Assembly: GCF_018688495.1 (NCBI RefSeq)
Contig: NZ_CP061320.1
Coordinates: 840,586-904,585, forward strand
DNA length: 64,000 nucleotides
Source of the DNA: Polynucleobacter sp. Adler-ghost
GTDB taxonomy: Bacteria > Pseudomonadota > Gammaproteobacteria > Burkholderiales > Burkholderiaceae
Direction: 5' to 3'
Part shown: one piece after another, positions 54,989 through 64,000 of the stretch
How positions within the stretch are numbered: position 1 is the first letter of the stretch
Layout: each line of letters starts with the position of its first letter
Translations under genes and position numbers: made by a program
The notes under the pieces: model-generated
The model's database searches: none
Told to the model about the DNA's origin: nothing
What the model saw: only the letters and a program-made list of their open reading frames with translations

Positions 54989-55354
54989 ATGCCAAGAGTC
55001 AAACGTGGGGTTACAGCAAGAGCCCGTCATAAGAAAATCACCGATGCCGCAACAGGCTATCGTGGACGTCGTAAAAACGTATTTCGTATTGCTAAGCAAG
55101 CAGTTATGCGTGCTGGTCAGTATGCATACCGCGACCGTCGCAATAAGAAACGTGTATTCCGCGCATTGTGGATCGCTCGTATCAACGCGGCAGTTCGTCA
55201 ACATGACATGACCTATAGCGTATTCATGAATGGTATGAAGAAAGCTGCGATCGAGCTCGACCGCAAAGTGCTTTCTGATATGGCCATTGCTGACAAGGCG
55301 GCTTTCGCTGCTTTGGTTACTCGGATCAAATCCGTAGTAAGCGCTGCAGCTTAA
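54989..55354 (+). CDS. rplT: 50S ribosomal protein L20
   Basis: A 121-aa protein, [17 protein letters not shown] with [20 protein letters not shown] and [11 protein letters not shown]. Binds 23S rRNA early in assembly. It lies 25 bp behind rpmI with AGGAGA upstream. Confidence 0.97.
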   Translation: MPRVKRGVTARARHKKITDAATGYRGRRKNVFRIAKQAVMRAGQYAYRDRRNKKRVFRALWIARINAAVRQHDMTYSVFMNGMKKAAIELDRKVLSDMAIADKAAFAALVTRIKSVVSAAA

Positions 55355-55384
55355 TTCTTAGTTCATTTAAAAAACTAAGCTGCA

Positions 55385-56431
55385 ATGGTTTCTCTCGACC
55401 ACATTGTCGAGGATGCTAAACGTGATTTCCTCGGAGCTGCCGATTCGGCGGCTCTAGAGGACGCGAAAGCCAAGTATCTCGGTAAGTCAGGTGTTCTCAC
55501 TGAGCGTTTAAAAGCGCTTGGTGGAATGTCGCCTGATGAACGTAAGAGTGCTGGCGCCCAAATTAATCAAATCAAAACTCAAGTAGAGACTGCATTGCAG
55601 GAACGTCGTCAAGCATTGGCTGATGCGGTATTGCTGCAACGGCTTGCAGCGGAATCCATTGACGTCTCTTTGCCTGGTCGTGGCCAATCTGTAGGCAGCT
55701 TGCATCCTGTGATGCGTACCTGGGAGCGCGTTGAAGAGATCTTCCGCTCTATTGGTTTTGATGTAGCTGACGGCCCTGAAATTGAAACTGATTGGTTTAA
55801 CTTCACCGCCTTAAATAGCCCTGAGAATCATCCTGCGCGCTCCATGCAGGATACCTTCTACATTGATGGCAAAGATTCCAATGGAAAGCCTTTGTTATTG
55901 CGTACGCATACTAGTCCGATTCAGGTTCGTTATGCGAGTGAGCATGTCAAGAAATATGCTCACGCCGCTGTGATGCCGCCAATTAAAGTGATCGCACCAG
56001 GCAGAACCTATCGCGTAGATAGCGATGCAACCCACTCACCGATGTTTCATCAAGTTGAGGGCTTATGGATTGCAGAGAGTGTTTCCTTTGCTGATTTAAA
56101 AGGTGTGTACACCGATTTCTTAAGAACTTTTTTCGAGACCAATGAACTACAAGTTCGCTTCCGTCCTTCGTACTTCCCATTCACTGAGCCTTCAGCAGAA
56201 ATCGATATGGCTTTCGGAAGCGGCAAGCTAGCTGGCCGTTGGCTAGAGATTTCTGGTGCTGGGCAGGTTCATCCAAATGTATTGCGCAATATGGGTATTG
56301 ATCCAGAGCGCTATACCGGTTTTGCTTTTGGCTCTGGCTTAGAGCGTTTGACGATGTTGCGTTACGGCGTGGATGATTTACGCCTTTTCTTTGAGAACGA
56401 TCTCCGTTTCTTAGCGCAATTTCCGGCTTAA
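55385..56431 (+). CDS. pheS: Phenylalanyl-tRNA synthetase alpha subunit
   Basis: A 348-aa class II catalytic subunit. N-terminal coiled coil, then motif 2 [11 protein letters not shown], and motif 3 [18 protein letters not shown]. Pairs with pheT, 31 bp downstream. Confidence 0.97.
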   Translation: MVSLDHIVEDAKRDFLGAADSAALEDAKAKYLGKSGVLTERLKALGGMSPDERKSAGAQINQIKTQVETALQERRQALADAVLLQRLAAESIDVSLPGRGQSVGSLHPVMRTWERVEEIFRSIGFDVADGPEIETDWFNFTALNSPENHPARSMQDTFYIDGKDSNGKPLLLRTHTSPIQVRYASEHVKKYAHAAVMPPIKVIAPGRTYRVDSDATHSPMFHQVEGLWIAESVSFADLKGVYTDFLRTFFETNELQVRFRPSYFPFTEPSAEIDMAFGSGKLAGRWLEISGAGQVHPNVLRNMGIDPERYTGFAFGSGLERLTMLRYGVDDLRLFFENDLRFLAQFPA

Positions 56432-56462
56432 CCGGCCAACCTTCTAATAGTAGATAGCGCAT

Positions 56463-58922
56463 ATGCAATTTTCTGAATCTTGGTTACGCCAATATGTAAA
56501 CCCTTCGCTGGATAGCGATGCCTTAGGCCATGCAATGACGATGGCAGGCCTCGAGGTGGAAGAGCAGCATTCAGTAGCGCCTGCATTCACGAAAATTGTA
56601 GTTGCTCAAATTCTTTCTGCTGAGCAGCATCCTGATGCAGATCGCTTACGTGTTTGCAAAGTTGACGCAGGAACTGGCCAAGAATTACAAATAGTATGTG
56701 GTGCACCGAATGCACGCGCTGGCATCAAAATTCCTTGCGCCATGGTTGGCGCAGAGTTGCCGCCAGCAGAAACTGGTGGCAAGCCTTTCATGATTAAACT
56801 TGGCAAGCTACGCGGTGTAGAAAGCCAGGGTATGTTGTGCTCCGGCCGCGAGCTCGGTTTAGGCGATGACCATGAAGGCATTCTCGAGTTGCCAGCGGAT
56901 GCACCAGTTGGCGAGGATATCCGAAAGTATCTAAACCTAGACGACCAGATCTTTGTTATTAAGCTAACTCCTAACAAGGCTGATTGTTTATCTCTAATGG
57001 GTATGGCACGTGAAGTGTCGGCAATCACAGGCGCTGCCTTGTGTGCACCCAAGTGGACGCCAGTAAACGTCACTATTGCCGATAAGCTCAAAGTGACCGT
57101 TGAAAATTCAGATCTTTGCGGACGCTTTGCAGGACGCGTGATTCGTGGCGTTAATCCTAAAGCACAAACACCAGATTGGATGATTCAGCGACTTTGCAAT
57201 GCTGGTCAAAGAAGTATTTCTCCATTGGTGGATCTTTCTAACTATGTCATGTTGGAAATGGGGCAGCCGACCCATGTATTTGACATTGATAAATTGACTG
57301 GTGACTTATCTGTTCGTTGGGCGAAGACGGGTGAAGGTCTTGAGTTATTGAACGGCCAGACGGTGACTTTGCAAGGTCCAGATTCTGCGGGCAAGATCCA
57401 GGATGCTGGTGTGGTTGCCGATCAAAATGGTCCTGTAGCGTTAGCTGGGATTATGGGTGGCAATCATTGCGCCGTGACTGATGACACTAAAAATATTTAT
57501 GTTGAGGCCGCTTATTGGCAGCCTTCGGCAATTCAGGGGCGTGCTCGTCGTTTTAATTTCAGTACCGATGCGGCTCATCGCTTTGAGCGTGGTGTTGATC
57601 CACAAAATACGGCTAACTGTCTGGAATATTTAACCGCTCTGATTGTTGAGGTATGTGGTGGTCAAGTTGGCCCAATTGATGATCAAGTATTAGCTATTCC
57701 TGAGCGCAAACCAGTCAGTATGCGTTTAGCTCGTGCTATGAAAGTCATCGGTATCCCACTCACGACTGAAATTGTTGCTGATGTATTTAAGCGTCTCGGT
57801 TTTGAGTTCAAGCAAGAAGCGGGTGATCTATTTGTTGTAACACCGCCAAGCTATCGCTTTGATATCGAAATTGAAGAAGATTTAATTGAAGAAGTCGCAC
57901 GCATGTACGGCTTTGAAAATATTCCTGATGTACCACCAATCTCCTCTTTAAAGATGAGCGCTAAGGCGGAGGCAAAGCGCGGCGTGCATTTATTGCGCCA
58001 GCGTTTAGCCCTACAAGGCTATCAAGAAGCTGTGAACTTTGGATTTACTGATCTAGAGAGTGAGCAACGATTGGTTGCGGCCACTGAAAAAGATCTCATT
58101 GCCGTACTCAATCCGATTGCTAATCAGTATGGTGTTATGCGCAGTAATCTGTGGGGCGGTTTATTGGCTAACCTGAAGTCAAACTTAAATCGTGGTGCTG
58201 GCCGTGTCCGTTTATTTGAAACGGGTCGCGTATTTAAGCGTGATGCCAGCGTACAAGAAGAGGCTGGCAAGGTTGCAGGATTTCATCAGCCGCAGCAGCT
58301 TGGCGGCTTGGCTTACGGCTCATTTGTAGCGGAGCAGTGGGCAAGTGCTGATCGAGCAGTCGATTTCTTTGATGTAAAGGGTGATTTGGAGCGTGTGCTC
58401 GATCCATTGCATTTCACGACTGAGGCTGCCGTTCATCCTGCACTACATCCAGGTCGCAGCGCACAAATTCACCTGATAACCTCGACTGGAAAACACCATA
58501 TTGGCTGGATTGGTGAATTACATCCTGGCTTACAGCAAACCTACGAGTTGCCACAGGCTCCAGTTCTGTTTGAAATGGATTTAGAGGCTATTCGCAATTT
58601 AGGTATTCCACAGCCGGAAGAGTTGAGTAAATTTCCTGCTGTACAGCGAGATCTAGCGGTGGTGGTAAAGCAAGCTGTTTCTTCACAGACTTTGCTTGAT
58701 GCAATGCATGCTACGAAGCAGAATTTTGTTAAGGCAATTGAGTTGTTTGATGAGTTCAAGTCAAAGACTGGCTCTAGTAGTATGGCTGACGACGAGAAAA
58801 GCTTAGCCTACCGTGTAACCTTACTCAACTCGCAGGAAACCCTGCAGGATGCTCAAATTGAAGCGGTTATGAGTGCTTTATTAGCGACACTTGAGAAAAA
58901 TTGCGCAGCTCGTCTGCGCTAG
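56463..58922 (+). CDS. pheT: Phenylalanyl-tRNA synthetase beta subunit
   Basis: An 819-aa protein with the tRNA-binding domain (HPDADRLRVCKVDAG), B3/B4 editing region (LVDLSNYVMLEMGQPTHVFD), B5 and a C-terminal anticodon-binding FDX domain ending ARLR. Full length. Confidence 0.97.
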   Translation: MQFSESWLRQYVNPSLDSDALGHAMTMAGLEVEEQHSVAPAFTKIVVAQILSAEQHPDADRLRVCKVDAGTGQELQIVCGAPNARAGIKIPCAMVGAELPPAETGGKPFMIKLGKLRGVESQGMLCSGRELGLGDDHEGILELPADAPVGEDIRKYLNLDDQIFVIKLTPNKADCLSLMGMAREVSAITGAALCAPKWTPVNVTIADKLKVTVENSDLCGRFAGRVIRGVNPKAQTPDWMIQRLCNAGQRSISPLVDLSNYVMLEMGQPTHVFDIDKLTGDLSVRWAKTGEGLELLNGQTVTLQGPDSAGKIQDAGVVADQNGPVALAGIMGGNHCAVTDDTKNIYVEAAYWQPSAIQGRARRFNFSTDAAHRFERGVDPQNTANCLEYLTALIVEVCGGQVGPIDDQVLAIPERKPVSMRLARAMKVIGIPLTTEIVADVFKRLGFEFKQEAGDLFVVTPPSYRFDIEIEEDLIEEVARMYGFENIPDVPPISSLKMSAKAEAKRGVHLLRQRLALQGYQEAVNFGFTDLESEQRLVAATEKDLIAVLNPIANQYGVMRSNLWGGLLANLKSNLNRGAGRVRLFETGRVFKRDASVQEEAGKVAGFHQPQQLGGLAYGSFVAEQWASADRAVDFFDVKGDLERVLDPLHFTTEAAVHPALHPGRSAQIHLITSTGKHHIGWIGELHPGLQQTYELPQAPVLFEMDLEAIRNLGIPQPEELSKFPAVQRDLAVVVKQAVSSQTLLDAMHATKQNFVKAIELFDEFKSKTGSSSMADDEKSLAYRVTLLNSQETLQDAQIEAVMSALLATLEKNCAARLR

Positions 58923-58964
58923 GTTTAATATTAGCAACAGATCTTGTCAGAAGAGACTTTCGCC

Positions 58965-59288
58965 ATGAATGATTTAGTTAGCAACGATACCGTTACCAAG
59001 AATGAGCTCTCGGAAGCCCTCTTTGATCAAGTTGGCCTGAACAAGCGTGAAGCTAAGGACATGATTGATGCCTTCTTTGATCGTATTGGCAAGTCTCTGG
59101 AGACTGGTGTTGAGGTGAAGATTTCTGGATTTGGTAATTTCCAGTTACGCAATAAATCTGCTCGCCCAGGTCGTAATCCGAAAACTGGTCAAATGATTCC
59201 AATTGCCGCTCGTCGCGTTGTGACATTTCATGCAAGTCAAAAGCTCAAGGATGTAGTTGAGTCTCATGCTCGAGAAAACAGCATTTGA
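58965..59288 (+). CDS. ihfA: Integration host factor alpha subunit
   Basis: A 107-aa HU/IHF protein. The DNA-bending arm [20 protein letters not shown] and opening [20 protein letters not shown] identify the IHF alpha subunit. ATG at 58965 preferred; TTG at 58944 would add seven residues. Confidence 0.95.
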   Translation: MNDLVSNDTVTKNELSEALFDQVGLNKREAKDMIDAFFDRIGKSLETGVEVKISGFGNFQLRNKSARPGRNPKTGQMIPIAARRVVTFHASQKLKDVVESHARENSI

Positions 59289-59616
59289 TGCTGGGACGGT
59301 GCTGCTGAGTTCGCAGCTCCCCCCAATTCCCTCTAAGCGTTATTTCACGATCGGTGAGGTATCTGATCTTTGTGGCGTCCGTTCTCATGTATTGCGCTAT
59401 TGGGAGCAAGAGTTCACTCAGTTAAGTCCACAAAAGCGTCGCGGTAATCGTCGCTACTATCAACACCATGAAGTTGTCTTAATTCGGAAGATTAGGGCGC
59501 TTTTGTATGAAGAGGGCTTCACAATCAGTGGTGCCCGCAATCGTCTTGATGAGGCTCGTGGCGAGCTTCGCTTGCGTGATGAGTTGCAAGCTGTCCTGCA
59601 AATTCTCTCCAAATAG
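59266..59616 (+). CDS. MerR-family transcriptional regulator
   Basis: A protein of about 116 aa with one MerR helix-turn-helix: [47 protein letters not shown]. The start is uncertain and overlaps the ihfA end. This gene behind ihfA and before tRNA-Pro is usual in Burkholderiales; no ligand domain follows, only a short coiled coil. Confidence 0.85.
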   Translation: MLEKTAFDAGTVLLSSQLPPIPSKRYFTIGEVSDLCGVRSHVLRYWEQEFTQLSPQKRRGNRRYYQHHEVVLIRKIRALLYEEGFTISGARNRLDEARGELRLRDELQAVLQILSK

Positions 59617-59641
59617 TTACTGATACAATTTCGTTTCTCGT

Positions 59642-59718
<77 letters not shown>

Positions 59719-59740
59719 TTCATTTGCACATCTCCTTCCT

Positions 59741-60142
59741 ATGACATCAAACTCAAACAACACTACGTATTTTGGATTGACCATCCCATTTTTGGCGCAC
59801 TTGGGAGTTGTTCCTGAGTATGCTGAAGGCGGTAAATCACGTATCAGCCTGGTCATCAAACCAGAATTCGAGAATAGCTTTCAGATTGCTCATGGTGGTG
59901 TTGTGATGACCCTGTTGGACTTTGCGATGGGAGCGGCAGCTCGCAGCACTGTGAACCAGCAACTTGGCGCCATGACAATTGATATGAACGTTAGCTTCTT
60001 GCGCCCTAGTACTGGCAAGATTGTGGTGGAGGGTAGCGTTCTCAAGTTTGGAAAAACGATTTATTACTGCGAGGCCGTAGTATTGAACGAGGCCGGCGAA
60101 GTTACCGCTAAATCTAGCGGGACATTTATGCTGAGACGGTAA
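59741..60142 (+). CDS. PaaI-type thioesterase
   Basis: A 133-aa hot-dog-fold protein. The catalytic-loop region is [20 protein letters not shown] and the C-terminal strand [14 protein letters not shown]. Members cleave acyl-CoA thioesters; which one is not evident. Confidence 0.85.
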   Translation: MTSNSNNTTYFGLTIPFLAHLGVVPEYAEGGKSRISLVIKPEFENSFQIAHGGVVMTLLDFAMGAAARSTVNQQLGAMTIDMNVSFLRPSTGKIVVEGSVLKFGKTIYYCEAVVLNEAGEVTAKSSGTFMLRR

Positions 60143-60149
60143 TGTTTAT

Positions 60150-60184
60150 ATAATCATTATAAATATAGTATTTATAATGATTAT
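60150..60184. repeat. 35-bp perfect palindrome upstream of the H-NS-like gene
   Basis: Arms ATAATCATTATAAATA and TATTTATAATGATTAT (16 bp each, perfect) around TAG. It begins 8 bp after the thioesterase stop and lies 163 bp before the H-NS-like ATG. All A+T except two G/C per arm region, so it could be an H-NS-type autoregulatory site, an operator or a weak hairpin. Confidence 0.85.
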
Positions 60185-60346
60185 GCTGGTTATCTGATTA
60201 ATTACTGCAATATAGGCTTATTTCTATAAGGTTATAAGCAGCATTTGAATATATATCATGATGACTTCAATATATGGATATAATAGTTAATCAGGAATAG
60301 CTAATCCTTTGTTATTCCATCAATCGATTATCTGGATAAACTAAAA

Positions 60347-60631
60347 ATGTCATCTTATAAAGAGTTGTTAGCTCAACGTGATTTGTTGGATAAGCAGATT
60401 AAAGAAGCGGTTTTACGTGAAAAGGCCGACGGTATTGCTAAGGCCAAGCTCATTATTGAGCAGTACGACTTAACAGCATCAGACTTATTCAGTCGCAAAG
60501 CGGGTGCCCGTAGTTCTGGTGGCAAGGTTGCTCCAAAGTACCGCAATCCTTCTACAGGTGATACCTGGACTGGTCGCGGTAAGGCGCCAAAATGGATTGA
60601 AGGTAGAGATCGCAGTAACTTTTTGATCTAA
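60347..60631 (+). CDS. H-NS family nucleoid protein
   Basis: A 94-aa protein with an N-terminal coiled-coil oligomerisation region (KELLAQRDLLDKQIKEAV) and the H-NS DNA-binding motif KYRNPSTGDTWTGRGKAPKWI. It silences A+T-rich DNA such as acquired islands. The 200-bp A+T-rich, palindromic upstream region suggests autoregulation. Confidence 0.93.
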   Translation: MSSYKELLAQRDLLDKQIKEAVLREKADGIAKAKLIIEQYDLTASDLFSRKAGARSSGGKVAPKYRNPSTGDTWTGRGKAPKWIEGRDRSNFLI

Positions 60632-60661
60632 AGCATTGATTTAATTAGACTTATTATTTAA

Positions 60662-60697
60662 AAAAAGCCGCTCAGTATCAAAATTGAGCGGCTTTTT
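60662..60697 (+). terminator. Rho-independent terminator after H-NS-like gene
   Basis: AAAAAGCCGCTCA / TGAGCGGCTTTTT, a perfect 13-bp stem with a 10-base loop. Bidirectional by its A/T flanks, so it also serves the convergent regulator gene. Confidence 0.92.
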
Positions 60698-60722
60698 ATG
60701 TTTTAAAGAACTGGTTTAGTGT

Positions 60723-61424
60723 CTAGGCGCATTTTCTATTGAGCGCCTGGATAAATATAGGCTCTAAGAGTTCGTGGCGATTTTTATCTCCCACGGTGTT
60801 TTCAAGTTCTGGATTAGTAGCTGGATAGCCAATAATCAGCGGATTTTGGTCAATTAGGCCATTTTCAAGCTCCTCCTGAAGAACTTCAGGGTAGCGCGAC
60901 TTCACCCCAACCGTATTTTCATCAGCTAAGCCTATTACCCCCGGATGAAGGCGAATAAATCCTTCATCCACTAAAATAGGAATACGCTGTGTGTCCTTGT
61001 TTTTGCTCAAATAATGGATGAGATGCACCTGCTCAACTGGTGGAATCAGGGCGTCTAGAAATATCAGGTCGGGGGCAATTGAAACTGCCTTCATTAGACC
61101 CTCAAGACTATCTACAGATACCTCCATATCCACTTTTAACTGCCAACATTGAATAGATTCGATTAATTCATGGCTATTTTCAGCTCTTCTGAATATGCCC
61201 ATTGCAATACAGTTTTGGGTAGTTTTTTGACGCATGGCTCTTTTACGGCGTGCTAGCTGCTGATCTAGAGAGCTTGCCAAGATGCGTCGGTGACCCCCAC
61301 GCGTCTTCCAGGCGATTAATTCACCTAATTCAACCATTTTCTGGACGGTGCCAAGTGACACCTGCAGTACTTTTGCGCTTTGACGGGTGCTTAGATATTC
61401 CAATTCTGGGGTAATCGCTTTCAT
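60723..61424 (-). CDS. Excisionase-type HTH regulator with receiver-like domain
   Basis: A 233-aa protein. Residues 8-60 form an excisionase/MerR-like winged helix (YLSTRQSAKVLQVSLGTVQK, WKTRGGHRRI). A receiver-like domain follows (about 85-190) with the phosphoacceptor-like FLDALIPP but no clear conserved lysine. No kinase is near. It is divergent from sucA, 294 bp apart, and may regulate it. Confidence 0.7.
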   Translation of the reverse strand: MKAITPELEYLSTRQSAKVLQVSLGTVQKMVELGELIAWKTRGGHRRILASSLDQQLARRKRAMRQKTTQNCIAMGIFRRAENSHELIESIQCWQLKVDMEVSVDSLEGLMKAVSIAPDLIFLDALIPPVEQVHLIHYLSKNKDTQRIPILVDEGFIRLHPGVIGLADENTVGVKSRYPEVLQEELENGLIDQNPLIIGYPATNPELENTVGDKNRHELLEPIFIQALNRKCA

Positions 61425-61718
61425 ATGTCCCTAATCTCATTAATTTATTTGGAGATTTAGAGAATACGAATCAAGTCTGTGGGAATCTGTCAGGCATGGT
61501 TTAAATCCGAGTAGGAAAATTCTTATTTGGACCTTATAAAGTAAGGATAAGCCTCTAAGCCCTTAAATCAGGGAAAGCCCTTTATGAATCAATGGGTAAT
61601 CGTGTTAAATTAGAGTGTAAGAGTATTCGCACAGATCAATTCGTAAAGCGGTTTAGCCGCTGAGCGAATGGTTTTAACCACAGTCTTTATTCGGGAAACC
61701 CGATGAAAGGTGAGCATC
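61425..61718. promoter_or_regulatory. Divergent control region of regulator and sucA
   Basis: The 294-bp gap must hold promoters for both. Two small hairpins occur near sucA, GCGG-TTTAG-CCGC at about 61649 and TCGGG-AAA-CCCGA at 61691-61703, so a leader RNA structure is possible. No known riboswitch is recognised. Confidence 0.4.
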
Positions 61719-64000
61719 ATGATGCAAGATCAAAGAGATAGCTCCTATCTCTTCGGTGGAAACGCCCCTTACGTAGAGGAACTCTACGAATCTTATTTGC
61801 ACGATCCAGGCTCTGTAGCCGATCATTGGCGAGATTATTTTGATAATGTGAAGCAAGTCCCGGCGTTCGATGGTTCGTCTAGGGCTGATGTCGCCCACGG
61901 TCCTATTGTTGCTTCCTTCGCTGAGCGGGCTAAGCAAGGTCCCATCAGAACAGTTTCTGATTCGGCTGACTCTGAGATGGGGCGCAAACGCGTTGCCGTT
62001 CAGCAGTTAATTGCCGCATATCGTAACGTTGGTAACCGCTGGGCTGATATTGATCCTTTGAAGCGAATCGAGCGCAAGGATATTCCAGAGCTAGATCCTG
62101 CTTTTTATGGTTTTACTGATGGCGATATGGATATCGTCTTCAATACGAGCAATACTTTCTTTGGCCGCAACGAAATGACCTTGCGTGATTTGCTGCAAGC
62201 ATTGCGTCAAACTTATTGCGGCACCTTGGGTGCTGAGTACATGTTTATTGCTGACCAGACTATCAAGAAATGGTGGCAAGAAAAATTAGAGTCAATTCGT
62301 TCAACTCCTAGATTTAATATGGATGAGAAACGCCATATTTTGGATCGCGTGACTTCAGCAGAAGGTTTGGAGCGCTATCTTCAAGCAAAGTATGTTGGTC
62401 AAAAGCGTTTCTCCCTTGAAGGCGGTGAGAGCTTTATTGCCTGTATGGATGAGTTGATTCGTGAGTCCGGCTCTAAAGGCGTGCAAGAGATTGTGATTGG
62501 TATGGCCCATCGTGGCCGTCTGAATGTGCTGGTGAATGTTTTAGGAAAAATGCCTTCAGATCTTTTTGCTGAGTTTGAGCATAAGGGTCCAGAAACATTG
62601 CCTGCGGGTGATGTGAAGTATCACCAAGGTTTCTCGAGCGACATTTCTACTCCAGCGGGACCTGTTCATCTATCGCTTGCATTTAATCCCTCTCATTTAG
62701 AAATCGTGAACCCGGTAGTAGAGGGCTCCGCACGCGCTCGCATGGAGCGTCGTGGTGATATGTTGGGTGAGCAAGTATTGCCAGTATTAGTGCATGGAGA
62801 TGCCGCTATTGCAGGTCAAGGTGTGATGCAAGAAACCTTAGCAATGGCAGAGGTGCGCGGCTATTACACTGGCGGTACGATTCATATCGTGATTAATAAC
62901 CAAATTGGTTTCACCACATCCGATCCTCGTGACTTGCGTTCTAGTTTGTATTGCACAGACATCATGAAGGTGATTGATGCGCCTGTATTGCATGTGAACG
63001 GTGATGATCCGGAGGCGGTTGTTCTAGCTACCAAACTAGCTGTTGAGTTCCGCACACAGTTCCACAAAGATGTGGCTATTGATATTGTTTGCTTCAGAAA
63101 GCTGGGTCATAACGAGCAAGACACTCCTGCTATGACGCAACCTTTGATGTACAAAATCATCGCAGCTCATCCGGGCACACGTAAGTTGTATGCGGATAAA
63201 TTAGAAGCTCAAGGTGTTTTGCCTGCTGGCACCGGTGAACTGATGGTCAAAGAGTATCGCGCGGCGATGGATGCTGGTAAGCAGACTTCAGACCCCGTTC
63301 TCAGTAACTTCAAAGGTAAGTTTGCGGTCGATTGGTCACCATTTCTCAATAAGCGTTGGACTGATGAAGCTGACACTGCCATTCCATTGACCGAGTGGAA
63401 GCGTCTAGCAGAACGAGTTTCTACCGCTCGAGAAGGATTCAAGGTTCACCCCCTGGTTGAAAAGGTCTTAAAAGATCGTGCCGCCATGGGCCGTGGTGAA
63501 ACTAATGTTGACTGGGGCATGGGTGAGCATATGGCTTTCGCATCCCTAGTGGCTAGTGGCTATCCAGTTAGATTATCTGGCGAGGATAGTGGTCGTGGTA
63601 CTTTTACTCATCGTCATGCAGTTTTGCATAATCAAAACCGCGAAAAATGGGATACAGGGGTCTACATTCCTCTGCGCCATATCGCTAAGGATCAAGCTCC
63701 TTTTTTAGTGATTGATTCCATCCTCTCCGAAGAGGCTGTGCTGGGTTTTGAGTATGGTTATGCCGCTGCAGAGCCAAATACACTGACTATTTGGGAAGCT
63801 CAGTTCGGCGACTTTGCGAACGGCGCTCAAGTAGTGATCGACCAATTTATCGCTTCGGGAGAAGTGAAATGGGGTCGTGCAAACGGCTTGGTCATGATGT
63901 TGCCTCACGGCTATGAGGGTCAAGGGCCGGAGCACTCATCTGCACGTTTAGAACGCTTTATGCAGTTATGCGCTGACACAAATATGCAAGTGATTCAGCC
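61719..64000 (+). CDS. sucA: 2-oxoglutarate dehydrogenase E1 (cut by window edge)
   Basis: An open frame of about 760 codons running off the right edge; full proteins have about 950. It opens MMQDQRDSSYLFGGNAPYVE; two adjacent ATGs, the second at 61722, are both possible and AAAGGTGAG precedes them. Motifs: GMAHRGRLNVLVNVLGK, the ThDP-binding region HVNGDDPEAVVLATKLAVEF, FRKLGHNEQDTP and LSGEDSGRGTFTHRH. It decarboxylates 2-oxoglutarate in the TCA cycle; sucB and lpd should follow. Confidence 0.97.
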   Translation, partial: MMQDQRDSSYLFGGNAPYVEELYESYLHDPGSVADHWRDYFDNVKQVPAFDGSSRADVAHGPIVASFAERAKQGPIRTVSDSADSEMGRKRVAVQQLIAAYRNVGNRWADIDPLKRIERKDIPELDPAFYGFTDGDMDIVFNTSNTFFGRNEMTLRDLLQALRQTYCGTLGAEYMFIADQTIKKWWQEKLESIRSTPRFNMDEKRHILDRVTSAEGLERYLQAKYVGQKRFSLEGGESFIACMDELIRESGSKGVQEIVIGMAHRGRLNVLVNVLGKMPSDLFAEFEHKGPETLPAGDVKYHQGFSSDISTPAGPVHLSLAFNPSHLEIVNPVVEGSARARMERRGDMLGEQVLPVLVHGDAAIAGQGVMQETLAMAEVRGYYTGGTIHIVINNQIGFTTSDPRDLRSSLYCTDIMKVIDAPVLHVNGDDPEAVVLATKLAVEFRTQFHKDVAIDIVCFRKLGHNEQDTPAMTQPLMYKIIAAHPGTRKLYADKLEAQGVLPAGTGELMVKEYRAAMDAGKQTSDPVLSNFKGKFAVDWSPFLNKRWTDEADTAIPLTEWKRLAERVSTAREGFKVHPLVEKVLKDRAAMGRGETNVDWGMGEHMAFASLVASGYPVRLSGEDSGRGTFTHRHAVLHNQNREKWDTGVYIPLRHIAKDQAPFLVIDSILSEEAVLGFEYGYAAAEPNTLTIWEAQFGDFANGAQVVIDQFIASGEVKWGRANGLVMMLPHGYEGQGPEHSSARLERFMQLCADTNMQVIQ

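Noticed and set aside
56606..57091. 161-aa minus-strand frame within pheT
   Set aside because: Antisense shadow of a certain core gene, no family match.

Overview
The window reads as chromosome of a freshwater-type betaproteobacterium of the Burkholderiales, most likely Polynucleobacter or a close relative. This rests on protein similarity recalled from memory, moderate G+C, Burkholderiales-like gene orders (infC-rpmI-rplT-pheS-pheT-ihfA-merR-tRNA-Pro; wrbA-DUF2069) and an infC gene that starts with the rare codon ATC. No database search was possible.

Layout. 1-2363: end of phoU, then phoB and phoR. 2379-9246: small and hypothetical genes, an alkaline phosphatase, hydrolases and a decayed MgtC-like fragment. 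9345-17921: ppx, then a phosphate-starvation block. On the minus strand it holds plcP, a glycolipid glycosyltransferase, dgkA and an OlsB-like acyltransferase. On the plus strand it holds an OlsA/PlsC-like acyltransferase, ppk2, a CYTH-like protein and a split chromate transporter. Direct-repeat Pho boxes stand upstream of the alkaline phosphatase, ppx, plcP and ppk2. This suggests that the PhoBR pair at the left edge controls phospholipid replacement together with phosphate scavenging and polyphosphate turnover. 17929-20739: a TonB-dependent receptor, a small membrane protein, tRNA-Pro(TGG) and tRNA-Arg(TCT).

20695-30026: a genomic island bounded by a perfect 47-bp repeat of the tRNA-Arg 3' end. 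Its left half is an iron module: outer membrane protein, 59-aa protein, FMN-binding protein, ApbE flavin transferase, histidine-bearing membrane protein, ferritin-like protein, HiPIP and an FTR1-like permease, with Fur-like sites in both control regions. Its right half carries lipoproteins, a DUF2789 protein, a formylglycine-enzyme-like gene broken by an in-frame TAG, and small proteins. No integrase is visible. Two more decayed tRNA-Arg fragments follow, at 30721 and 32128. The DNA between the three sites carries a tandem glycine riboswitch in front of a 61-aa unknown gene, and a Tat-signal FAH-family protein, so this tRNA looks like a repeated insertion site.

32264-64000: mostly core genome. 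It holds a glutamate/aspartate-type ABC transporter, small lipoproteins, a second ppk2 paired with an AlgP/histone-H1-like protein, rhodanese, wrbA, yihY, aroC, ETF-QO, 3-oxoacid CoA-transferase, a CDF transporter fused to an alpha/beta hydrolase, relA, thrS and the translation cluster through ihfA, an H-NS-like protein preceded by a 35-bp palindrome, and an excisionase-HTH regulator divergent from sucA (odhA), which runs off the right edge.
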